Shown piece by piece: positions 1 through 11,800 of a stretch of DNA of 64,000 bases. This DNA is from Prunella strophiata. Lineage: Eukaryota; Chordata; Aves; Passeriformes; Prunellidae. Position numbers and translations under genes: made by a program. The stretch covers positions 27,190,597 through 27,254,596 of the forward strand of contig JAZBQD010000001.1 in NCBI GenBank assembly GCA_036583965.1, read 5' to 3'. Under the pieces are notes generated by a model. The model saw only the letters and a program-made list of their open reading frames with translations. It had not been told where the DNA came from and ran no database searches. Numbering within the stretch: position 1 is the stretch's first letter; each line of letters opens with the position of its first letter.

Positions 1-78
1 AATATCAAAACAATGTTTTGGGGTTTTTTGTTTGTTTTTGTTTGGGTTTTGAGTTTTGTTGTTGTTTTTTTTTTTTAA
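1..78. repeat. T/G-rich low-complexity stretch
   Basis: The window opens with runs of TTTG, TTTTG and GTT units ending in an uninterrupted T run at about 64-76. Read on the other strand it is a CAAA/CAAAA-rich tract like those at 27945-28060 and 60644-60710. It may be the tail of a minus-strand retroposon whose body lies to the left, but no body is visible. Confidence 0.6.
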
Positions 79-748
79 ATTCATTATGTTTTGATGGAGA
101 AATGAAGGAACACAGAGAAATATCTCCTCCAAACCCGTGTCTTCTGGCAGAAGACACTAAGATGCAAAGGGTCACAGCCTGTCTCTGCCTGTCCATACCT
201 CAAGCATTTCACATTTTAATAACTGCAAGACTGAATTCTGAAAAATATTCTTCAGAAGATGAAACAATTTTTTAATGTTTTTCTTCCTCATTTTTTGTTG
301 CTATTTTCTCTACCTAACACTATCAGGCATATGACAGCTGGAAACATCATGTTTTAGCCAGGAATACACATCTTGAAAGCAGATGGTAAATAAGCTTACT
401 GCAGAATCATCACAGACTGATAGAAATAACCATGTCAGCAAAGCTACCTCAGAGCCAGACAAACAAAAGAAATATTTTTATGGCAAAGTTTACAACTGAG
501 AACATTTTCTTCGCATTACAGCCCAGATCCTACAGCAGTGATAAAACTGAGACATGCACCTAAAAGCAATTTTATTGTGCTTTTTGAGCAGACTGTGCCT
601 GAGGCAGACACAGGCCCATGGAGCTGAAGAGCAGGGATGAGCAGGATGGTCAATGGATTCAGAGACCTTCTCAAGACCTTGGAAAAACACAAGTGGATTC
701 TCTGTCTAGAGGAGCCTCTGCTGAGGCCAGGATAAGAACTGTCCCTGC
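79..748. other. Unique intronic sequence before the minisatellite
   Basis: I see no gene, RNA or recognisable repeat here. Short open frames on both strands have no recognisable domain. The stretch from about 600 is less AT-rich and runs into the minisatellite, whose length extends an open frame that starts at 618. Confidence 0.5.
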
Positions 749-1310
749 ATGTGGTTGTGAACACCTGCACAGCTGGTTAAATAAGACTGTGAAACACCTG
801 CACAGCTGGTTAAATGTGGTTGTGGAACACCTGCACAGCTGGTTAGATGTGGTTGTGGAACATCTGCACAGCTGGTTAAAGGTGGTTGTGGAACACCTGC
901 ACAGCTGGTTAAAGGTGGTTGTGGAACACCTGCACAGCTGGTTAAAGGTGGTTGTGGAACACCTGCACAGCTGGTTAAATGTGGTTGTGGAACACCTGCA
1001 CAGCTGGTTAAAGGTGGTTGTGGAACACCTGCACAGCTGGTTAAAGGTGGTTGTGGAACACCTGCACAGCTGGTTAAAGGTGGTTGTGGAACACCTGCAC
1101 AGCTGGTTAAAGGTGGTTGTGGAACACCTGCACAGCTGGTTAAAGGTGGTTGTGGAACACCTGCACAGCTGGTTAAATGTGGTTGTGGAACACCTGCACA
1201 GCTGGTTAAAGGTGGTTGTGGAACACCTGCACAGCTGGTTAAAGGTGGTTGTGGAACACCTGCACAGCTGGTTAAAGGTGGTTGTGGAACACCTGCACAG
1301 CTGGTTAAAT
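749..1310. repeat. 33-bp minisatellite, 17 copies
   Basis: A head-to-tail array of a 33-bp unit fills 562 bp, almost exactly 17 periods. Each unit contains CACCTGCACAGCTGGTTAA followed by a G-rich half ending GGTTGTGGAA. Copies are nearly identical; the main variation is AAAGG versus AAATG after GGTT. Unit 1 is the most diverged, unit 3 has TTAGATG and unit 4 has CATCTG for CACCTG. Because 33 is a multiple of three and no unit contains a stop in those frames, frames of 253 codons (+, 618-1379), 233 codons (-, 671-1372) and 210 codons (-, 706-1338) stay open. The plus-strand frame repeats EHLHSWLKVVV. Nothing suggests that these are translated. Confidence 0.97.
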
Positions 1311-2499
1311 GCTGCTCCCTGCTCACCTCTGAGCACACTCAGTGTAGGAGCTCCCACTGCAAATGCCTTCATAGCCTAAATGCCCAAATTGCTACAGCAC
1401 ACAGGAAGGGACATTGGGTTTAGATTTGTAATATTCTGACAAACAATGTGTTTTGAATATCCATTTTACTTCTCTCAGCAGAAAAAAATGGAAGGATGTA
1501 ACAATGCTTTTAAGAAACCAGTTGCTGATTGAGATTAAAGAACCCCTCAGAAGGCTGTGAGGTTACTCCCTGTGTTAAAGAGGATCTCTCTGCCTACATA
1601 AGTACTCTCAAAAGAGGAAAGATTCAGACAAAGCTTTTCACATTCTCAGAGAGATTTGACCTGTGCATCTCAGATAAATGAAGAGCTTGGTTTGTGTTAG
1701 CTGGAAATCTGAAATTCATTTAGTGCAGCATTCGCCTATGGATCATTTGTTACAATTATGCTACTTAATGTATTCTAATAGCATTCATCTTCCTGAGGCA
1801 TGTGAGTTGTTTATAAATGGCCTAGATAACATGATGACAAACAACATGTGTTTATGAAAAAAAAAATCATATTTCAGCTCAAGATACCTTATTATAACTT
1901 TATTACAAACTTCAAAAAAGCCAAAGTAAAGCACCACAAAAAGATGTTTTATTTAAATTAATCCACACTGGGGATACTTGATGGAGATAAGTTTTTCAGT
2001 GTTGAAACTATAAAGGACTAGCTGGACAAGGAAAAAGTGTTTTTACTTATTAGCTGCTACAAACAATTAACAACACAGAAAAATGAAACCCCAGAAAGTC
2101 CCTTTACTTCCAATCACTAGTAATTTTCATAACTTGCAAATTCTAAAAAATGAAGCAAGATGTTAATGATAGTAAAATATATAGAAATATACCAGACCTA
2201 TGAGACAGGGCTGATTTGGACAGCATGGCAGACAGGTGCAAAGTGAGTTTGTCAGACCTAGTTAGAAGTTACTGCAACAAAAATGATGAAATCCAAGCAA
2301 TTAAAGCAAGGAAAACTCAGAAAATATTTGCCCAAACCAGCTACCTTTTCTTTTTCCTTTTAATTGCAATTCCTCACTTTAGAACCCAAGATAAGGAAAT
2401 TAATTTGGCTGAAAGCCACCAAATAGACTGCTACAGCACATCATCTCTAAGGCTGAGAGAGCCAAAAGCCTAAATTTCAAAGAAAACCCTATTTCTGTC
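1311..2499. other. Unique AT-rich intron sequence
   Basis: No gene, RNA or repeat is recognisable. Short A runs (for example at about 1857-1866) and small chance frames are all that can be seen. Confidence 0.5.
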
Positions 2500-2892
2500 C
2501 TTCAGCTACATGGTGGGAGGGCATAGGTATGCCTGTCCTCCATGGTGCAGAGTGACAGGATGAGAGCCAAGCAATGCAAGTGGGAATGTGGGCGATTTCA
2601 GACAAATGTATGGGAATTTTGTTCCCCTTGAGGGCACTAACACACTGGAACAATTTGCCCAGAGGCACCATGGAGTTTTCTTATCTAGAAATACTTAATC
2701 AGCTGTCATGATCCTTATAAATCTTAAGTTTTAAAAGTTTTAAAAAGAGACCAAACCAAGCCTGTCTATGTTCAGGAAGTGTTTGGACCACACTCTTGGG
2801 CACAGGGCATGATTCTTGGAGAGTCCTGTGAAGGGTGAGCACTTGAACTTGGTGATTCTGACAAGTCCCTTCCAACTCAGCATATCCTAAAG
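2500..2892 (+). mobile_element. CR1 LINE fragment, degraded, 3' end (sense on plus strand)
   Basis: The order of motifs follows the 3' part of avian CR1. A region resembling GTGACAGGA lies near 2550, CACTGGAACAATTTGCCCAGA is at about 2641-2661 (consensus has CACTGGAACAGGCTGCCCAGA), and the end at about 2864-2885 reads AAGTCCCTTCCAACTCAGCA. Between about 2680 and 2760 the match is lost in AT-rich sequence, so there may be an insertion or heavy decay. The usual ATTCTATGA terminal repeats are not intact. It lies antisense to NRG3. Family identity is from recalled CR1 features; the subfamily is not assigned. Confidence 0.8.
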
Positions 2893-5800
2893 GAAAATCA
2901 ACCCACCTAAAAAAGTAACATATTCTCAAAGAGCAAAATGCTTAACCTCCAGCACTTTAACAAGTGCTGATTAGTAGCAACACAGTGTACTTGGAATTTA
3001 ATTCCAGTATATGGTTAAAAACTTCCAGCTGTTCAGGTACATGTTAGCAAGCAAACAAAGGTGTGCTGATAACACAATTTAGGTTACTAATAACACTGGA
3101 CAAGCAGTGACCAAGTTACACAACCAGTCAAAAAATCATAACAGCATGAACACATCTTTCTCCCTATGTTTTCCTAGGAAATTGCTGTCACCTTTCTCCA
3201 AGACATGTCTAACAGAAATCAAAAGTTTCTTCCTGCCAGTCAAAATGGGAGATGTGATGAATGAACTGACTCCCAAGTCTCTGCAACCACCTTGCAAACT
3301 GTGATGGTGACACTGTTCAGCCAGGCTTGAGTTTCTGTGCCCACCTGGTTTGTTTGCTCTGTCTCAGCATTAGAATCATGGAAATCTAATCTGGAAAGCC
3401 AGTGAGCCACAGAACCACACCTACCCCCTGCCCCACTAAATTGGAGGAAATGCTGTCTATCAGAACAAGTGGGAATCCAACACCAAAACAAACTCTTTCA
3501 CAGAAACCTCAAACATATGGACCAGAAGTTTACATCACCCATTTCTACAGGATTCCTTAGAGAAAAAAAGCCCCAAACAACCCACAAGCAGCATGCAGAA
3601 TTCCATATGGACACTAATAAAGCAGCAGAAGAAATAGTTACACCAGCTTGTGTTCAAGTAAGAATATTGTATTATAAACAATTTTCAGCACCAAGTCCAA
3701 AATCAGACCATAAAAATGCTAGCTCAGACCTTAATATTTATTAAATTCTTTATATTTTTTCTTACTTTTTTGTTAAAATATGAAAAAAGAGAGAGAACAT
3801 ATGTTTTTTAGACAAAGGAACATCTGTAATATGCATTTTCAAAAATACCCAAATGACCTAAAGTATTTTACCAAAAAAAAAACCCCTGAAATACTCATGT
3901 GAATGAGTTAAATACCAAGTTACATACTTCTATCACTTTCCAAAGAATAATGCTTGCTTAGCATGAAGAAAAAAAGCAGTTACCTAGAGTGAAATTCTCT
4001 CATGGTAAGTGTTTACCTCCTCTCCTTTACCTTACACAGAACTGCACATTAAATCTACATTAAAAAACATAACTCCCCAAGAGTAACTAAGAAAAATAAA
4101 CAATCCAAACAAAACAAACCAAAACCAAACCCCAAAGAAACCCCACCGAGGAAACAAGCAAGAATTTCAAAGCAAGACTAATACTAAACAGTGATCACAG
4201 CACATTCACAGCCATAGGTACAGAAATGCTTTAGAGAGGTTACTTTTCTTTCTGTCTTACTGAATATGTAAAAAATTCAAAAGGATGCTTTAGCTTTTAT
4301 GAGGAATATAAAACAGCAACCACTAGTTTTGCATGCTTGTCTAAATGTAAATGTAATGGCATGAAACTATTACTGTTATGCATTCAAAGCCATTTTCCAA
4401 ACCATCCCAACTGCCAAATCAAGCACTGTATTATTAATGTGTCATGTGTGATGTTTTTGAAAAGCTAAATATATCAAAAAAGTCTAAATTACTCTGTTTT
4501 ACTGTTCATGTTTTTTATTACATATAATAGGTTTCAAGCTATTTCTAAGCATGAACGTAATGCTCTTTCAAGAAACACAACAAAGATGCTCTATATCTAA
4601 AGTTCCTGGAGCTGGTATGAATCTTGCATTTCAAGAAGCAGAAAAAAGAAAAGCAGGCAGGTTAATAATTCCCTCATGGTCAATCTTGCAGCCCCCACCC
4701 ACTGATTCACCCAAAGCTCCTCCAAGTGCACAAGACTAAGCAGATATTGAATATTGTCAAAGATGAAAAATCCTTCTCCTTGTGGAGAACCACATTCAGT
4801 CCATTGGCAAAAAAAAGGACTTTTCCAGTGATTGGATTATCCACTGAATATATAATTAAAACAAAGAAAAATATAGTTACTAAAATGCATTTTTTTTTGG
4901 CTGGCTGAATATCATTAATTGCCTAGCTCACATTTTGCACTCAGCAGTCATTACTGGAAGGTTGTTATTTTATAATTATAACTTTAATATTGTAATTCAA
5001 CATACTTGAAATACTAATTTCCTGCATTCTGACCCTTATGTCTTATTGCTTTTGTGCCAAATATACATTTGAAGACTGGTATTAGATATTATAAATACAT
5101 TTTTAAAAAGCAATTATATATATCTCATTGTCAAAACCAGACACTAACTGTTGAAAAGATTCAACACATTAAATGCAAAAAAAAAAAGGTCAAAAACTAA
5201 TTAAAGTAGATGACATTCACAAAAAGAAAATAATTGTATGAAGACCTCAAAAAAGAAATTAACAAAATCATTCCCATCTTTGATAGACTGATAGGCTCAT
5301 CTAGGATGAAAAGAAGTCACTGAAGAACTTAAGATGGGACCACGCAGTATGATTCCACTCAATTAAGCCTCCAATTATTGCCAAATGATTCTTTTCTGCT
5401 GAAGATAAAAATGATCTAATAGTATTGGCAAAACACAACACTCAGAAGGTTAAAAACTTTAAGAAAAAAATCAGATTCTTCTTATATGTATTATTGACAA
5501 AAATAAAACCCCCTGTCATGGCTTGTCAGATTATTCAGCTATTTCTCAGTATGGCAAGATTTACATACAAATACAGTTCTACAGAACAGGAGGAGGTTTG
5601 AGTGCAGAGGTAATGAAATCTTTTTTCTTTCTGCATTTTCCCACAAACCTGAAGATATGTGAATTAAAACACAAGAGCTGACAAATAAGTTTGGCTAGAC
5701 TTTGCATGAGGGATTAAAACTGACTCACATGCTATTTCTGTCAGATGTACCTGAACACTTTACAGGCATTATTAAAATGCAAATTATTGCATGTGAAATT

Positions 5801-8800
5801 CAAAGCCCTGCTGGGAAAATATCAAGGTTGCAAATATAATCTGTTGTTGCTCTGCAGCAGCATCAAAAACCCCTGAATACCAAGTTATGTGGCAGACAGT
5901 AGAAATAATAGAGGGAAACTTAGAAAGAACAACCTGACCAGCTTTTCCTCCCTCCTCTTTTTGGAAATGGTTTAATTTTGTGGGATTCCTTGAATACACT
6001 GATATTGCAATAATGAAAATGAAACTGTATAAAAATGAAGCTTCATTAGTAAATGTAAATATGGTTAACTGCTTCTGTTTGGGTTTGTCAAATATTCTTC
6101 TTATAGTTACAAGACTGAGTAATGGTCAGAAAGTGATTCTTCAAGAATCTGAAATTCTAGATGTTGTCCTAGAAGATGCAGAATCTTATTCCTAACCCAC
6201 CTCAAGCAAACTTCTGCCTGGAGTCAGCATCTTGTGCCTTAAGCTACACAGCAAGCATAACAACCAAAACTCCCAGTGTTGCTTTTGGAATATTTTAATT
6301 TTATGGGTTATATTGATCCATCCTTAGTTTATTTACCATAGATTTCTGACTTGCTTCACAACAGAATAAGCAGAGCAATAATGGTAATAATGGCATGAAT
6401 TCTTTAAGTTTATGTAAGGATAAGCACCAAGCAGGATCTTTAAATTTCATCACAAGCCATACAAAAAAAGACATCATCATCAATTAAAACCCCCACATTA
6501 TCTGTGGTCAAGGTGAAACAAAGGAAAGTAACTCATAAAGTGTTCAATTCTAAACTATGAAACCTATGCTTTCCCCAATGCCATGCCTATACTATTCTTG
6601 ATTAATTTATGCACAAGAAAATGTTTGAACAGGACAAACCATTTGTGACCTTCTTAACAAGATTTTAAGCCAGTTCCCCACTGCTTACATGAAGTCACAC
6701 ACAAACTAACACTGAAGGTGATGTAGCAGCAATTCCTCCCCCAACCCCTCTCCCCCAAAAAAGATGGCTCTTTCAATAATTACTTATCTTGCTATAATTT
6801 CTCAAAGTACCTTAGGTTTACATGCATCTTTTGACACTGTACTTTGTTCCCCTTTTTTCCATGGGGAAAAACGAATGCAGGAAAATAGATGTTTGCTCTG
6901 TTTCCCTTTGTGGGAGCAAAATTTTCTTATCAAGAGCTGATTTACCTCAGGGCAACCTCTCAGATGGCCTGAATTCTGGATCTTTGTCTCAGATACTCAT
7001 TCTGTGTTTCCTGAAGGGCTTCTGGATTTAACACTGCTGACACAAGCTCCTTTGAAGGAAAACCTCTAATACCGACAAGCAAGTCAACAATTGTTTCTGT
7101 TTACCATCTCAAGCACCCAACTCCTTTGAGGCTTACCCTGCACTCCAAAGCAGTTCTTTCCCAGATTTAAGGACCTATACATTGCTTTCAAGCCCATCTC
7201 AATCACCCTGTATGTGCACACACCAATTTAATGAAAGCAACTTTAGAAGATGACACATTCCAGAGCTCAGCAGCAGCACTGAACAGCCAAGCAGTTTTTT
7301 AAGTGAGGAACTGCATTGTTTCTAACCACAAAATTCAGCATATTTTGACTACACTTAGAGACTCAATTTTACAATATGTAGGATATACATCTCCTTTTGA
7401 AAATGCACAACTGGGAATGCAGGTAGAAACCTCTCTTCTTTAGGGCAAGTTAAAAAGAAAAAATTTTCACAAAGTGTCTGAGCACCATGACAGGGCATTT
7501 GGACCATGTGGTGTAATCTGCATCCCTCAGACACCAAAATTCCACCAGAAGGGTCACTGAGAAGCCTGATTTTCACCTTATTTTATGTCTGCTTTGAAGA
7601 GGACATTGAACAAGATGTCCCTGATGTGAGAACGCCAGGGGAAGATTTCCTAAGATCTTCCTAGTGAAAAAGTAATTACACAAAGCATTTATATTAAGCT
7701 GTGCTTCAAGTACAAACAATAGAAGATTTTGATTACAATTCCAGTAAATATCAGTATTTTCCAGAGTTTTACTTTGAACTACAGCTCATATACTAAAACA
7801 CTTCCTATTTGGAATGAAGAGATGTGCCCAATGCTCCCTTGAAATGCTTTTCAGCCACAAATCTGCTAAACACCAGCCCTGCCACTCTCACAGATTTGGC
7901 TGTAATTAAATAGACAATATAATAGCTGTCACTATTGTACACAAAGCATCCACTTGGAACCATACAAATAGAAAAAGCAGAACTCTATGTTCCAAACTGA
8001 CCAGAAAACAGAATGTTTTATACTCTGCAATCTCTCAAAGTAATTTACATGTTAATTTTTTAAAAAAAAAAAAAGTCAAATTCCTTCCCAAAGTAACATA
8101 GATGCTTAAAAAAAAAATCCAATTAAACAAACCAAAACCACAAGTCCCTTCCAACCACTAAACAAAGGAAACAAATCTCTGATTAAATCTGCTTAATTTT
8201 TTTCCTTATTTCTAGTGTACTACATGTTCCTTGGGTCTCCAATTCTACTTTTTCAAGAGTGCTTCAGAAGTATGAGGTTAATTCTGTTAATTCTACGTGG
8301 TACTTTGAAAATATAAGCATTTCTTTTCGCTAAATCTGTTTTCTAAAAGCAAAATAATCTGTTGGCAATGACCATGGTAATACATTAGGAAAAAAAAATA
8401 AATGAAAAAAAATATGCTAATAGATAGCTTACATGTCTTTCAGAATCAAATAATTCTATGCCTTTGGCATTTAGCTTTCTTAATATAAAATTTTAATAAA
8501 TATTTCATAAGTAGAGAATTCCTATTCACAGACAGAAGAAGTATTACTGTTTAATTTTGCATTTTTCAAAGGCAAAAGAAGCTTGCCAAGAGCTTCTTGA
8601 GCCAACAGACTCAGAGCCCTCTTCTTCCTCACACTGGCACTGCAGAATATTCTTTCATGCTTATATTCTTTCATCATGATAAGGGTTGCCTGACAGTGCT
8701 TTGCAAAGTGGAACAAACTATCAAAAGCAAAATGCTCCCCATTAAAAACTACAACATTGCTTATTTTTGCTGCCCTCTATTAGCAAAACAGCATTGGAAA

Positions 8801-11800
8801 TTCTAATCAGAAAGCAATTAGAAAGCAAAGTGGCATTTCACTGAAAGGTTCAAGAAGGCCAGCTCACATATTTAGACTGTTTAGGAATGGAATTGCTGCA
8901 TGCTCAGCACATAGAGCTGCCAGGGTTTCAACTATTGCCACTCACCAGGATTTTCCAATGACAGCCACAGGCCCACACTGATTTTTGTTTTATCAGAGAC
9001 CACCTACTCAAAACCAGCTCACTTTACAAGGAATTTTTGCATTATATTATTTTATTATTACTATTTTAACCCCATATGAGGAACCCCTGTATAATTCATT
9101 CCCTTTCACTGAGGCAGTACTTAATCCCAGCCCTACAGGTATCTTGAAATCTGTAAAGCACAACCTTGACTGGCACAAGTAAGCAGAGTTTTGTTCAGAT
9201 TAACTAAAAAAACCCAAATATTTCAGTGGTGTCTACAATGTAATTTTTAAATTACTATCAAAAATGGCTTGAAATAGCTGAATAATTGAACAAAAGATTC
9301 TTTACAAAAATCAAAGAAAATTAAACTCACTGCAGTGCTAAATGTAAAGTGCATGGAGGAAAACAAAGTAGCAGGTAGCTAATTGAAATTTCTATTATTA
9401 CCTTGCAGGAAAGGAAGAGTTCCCAGCTAATTACTCCGTTCAGTGCAGAGTTACATTGACACAGTAAGAACTTCAGGGGCAATTTGACTTTTTTCAAATA
9501 TGAAAACAAAAAAACCCCATGAAGATTAATGTCACTCCTTCCAGAAAGGTAAATAAATGAATGGTACTCCAAGTTCTCCACAGAGAACATTGCCCAAGTG
9601 CTGAACGTGTCTGTGCTCCTAGATCAGCCAGGGAAGGATGACAATCAGCTGAATGAAATTCATTTCTGACCGAGGATCAAACACCACTTCAGAACTGAAC
9701 TTCATAACTCAAGTCAAGCACCACGAGCTGCACTCGAGTTGGTCTTGCCAGGCTTTGTGTTCCTGGTCAGAGGCACCAGCACAGCCCAAAACACAAAATC
9801 AGAGAGAGGACAGGAGTGGAAGGCCTGGCTTAGCCAGCAGCACACTCAGCTGATGAGGCTTCAGAAGGATCAATATCCTGAGAACCTGATGCTGTAGAAT
9901 TGCCCTGTGTGCATGGAATCTGTACCCTCTTTAACTCCAGCTCAAAACTCTGGTACTTCCCAAATGGGCTCAGAATTGAAATGGTCTCCCCTTCCTTCCC
10001 AAATGAAGACATCTGTGAAGTCCTTGTTATTCCCTCTGTGCTGTAAACTACCTCAAATACTAACTGCAGTCCCAATGCCACTGTAAGGAGGAATTCTCCC
10101 TGAAATAGGGACAACACATCCAATAGTGGACACTACAGCTCCAAAGGAATGTCCCAGAACATTGCTTCTGTATGTGGCATCAAAACATCTAATTTAAGAT
10201 TCATGTACTCTTTTTAGGTCTAATTTATACACTGCCAACTAATTGGTCTTTAGCAAACCTTATACATTAAGCAATGCAAAGTAGCACAGAAACATGCAAA
10301 GAGGTCAGATAACTTGAAAGAAAACTAAATATGATTTTTTTTTTTTTTGTGATGTACAGCATGTTTATGGTATGGAACATCTGCAGAGACCTGCATATAT
10401 AAAAAGTGTAAATATTTTCCTAGAATGCAGATCTGAAAAAAAAGCTTGAAATAGTAGAGGAAAGTCATTAAATCTAAAAGCAGGGAGGAAAAGAGAGAAA
10501 AACATTACTTGCAAGAACAATTTTGGAACAAGGAGGTATCTTTAGAGCTCACTGGTTAGAGGCTTTGATGGCCCTAGATAATCTTTAACCCTCAAAGCTA
10601 TACAAGAATAAAACTTCACTAAACTTCCAAGTGCAAATATATCCTAATCTAATTATTCTGGATGCGTTCATAGAATTCTTATGCAGCCTAGAGCTTAAAA
10701 TATTTTGTGTTTGTGGCAGCAGATGGGCTCTATTTCTTGATAAATTTGGTTTGGATGAAAGATAATGTCTAAAACTAGAACATTACAACACATACCTTTA
10801 AATGTAAAAATGTGGGATGACCTTTTATGTGTCATGTCTGCACAATACACTGTCAAGTTGTTAAAAAAAAAGATGCAGAATACAGGGAATAGGGTAAAAA
10901 GTATAAGCAAACCAAAGGCACATTGTTTTCTTAACACTTATAAAAGATGCACACATTAATTTTGAGATTCTGTGCACACAGAAAGAAGTATTTTTCTAGA
11001 GCATAAAACTTTGGTAAAAATCCATGGAGATACTATAGGTTTTTACAACAATTAAAAACATGGCAAATAAAGCAAAATTTTTGCTAAACACGTATTTTTA
11101 TTTTGAATCTGAAGTCAATTTAATATTGCTGATGCATATAAATTATGTAAGTGAACAGTGATTCTTGCAGTACACTAATAAATATAATTTGAAACCCTGC
11201 TCAAAAAGCAGGAACTGCCAATAAGACCTATCCCCAAACTGTGTCACCTCCAAAAAGAGGAAATTATCCGTATGGAAAAACACTACCTACATGCTCTTGC
11301 TTTTCTTCATGTGGCATAAGGATAGTTTTTCAGGCTGTAGAGTTGTCAAAAATTTAATTTGTGACTGAAAAACTAAATTAATTCCTGAAGAGGCTGTGGA
11401 GAAGACATACAGACTGTAGAAGATAGTGGCTGTTAAACCCTACAGAATTCTTGACTTTCTGGAATGATCCTACACATAGGAAAAGTTAGATGTGCTGTCT
11501 GTCACATCCTGCTTCCCTGTGGCATAATTTTTTTGCTCCCTGTAACCAAGTTACATGGAGCTCTACAGCAAATCAAAGTTCTTGCTATTCACAGCGTAAA
11601 ATAAAATAAAAATCTCCACAATGACTAGCAATGCTAAAGCTACAGGAAACAAATGCCCCCAGGCAAGAAAGTCACAGCTCATTTTTTACCAGCACAGAAC
11701 AAGCTAATGGTGTTTAAAGGAAGCCAACAGTCCATCAGAATTGCTGCTCTCAGCAGATGAGTGTGCTCACATCCATGGCTGGGCAGCTGCCTCTGAGACA

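Noticed and set aside
8135..8160. AAGTCCCTTCCAACC resembling a CR1 3' end
   Set aside because: The match is about 15 bases and has no CR1-like sequence upstream, where there is only A-rich DNA.
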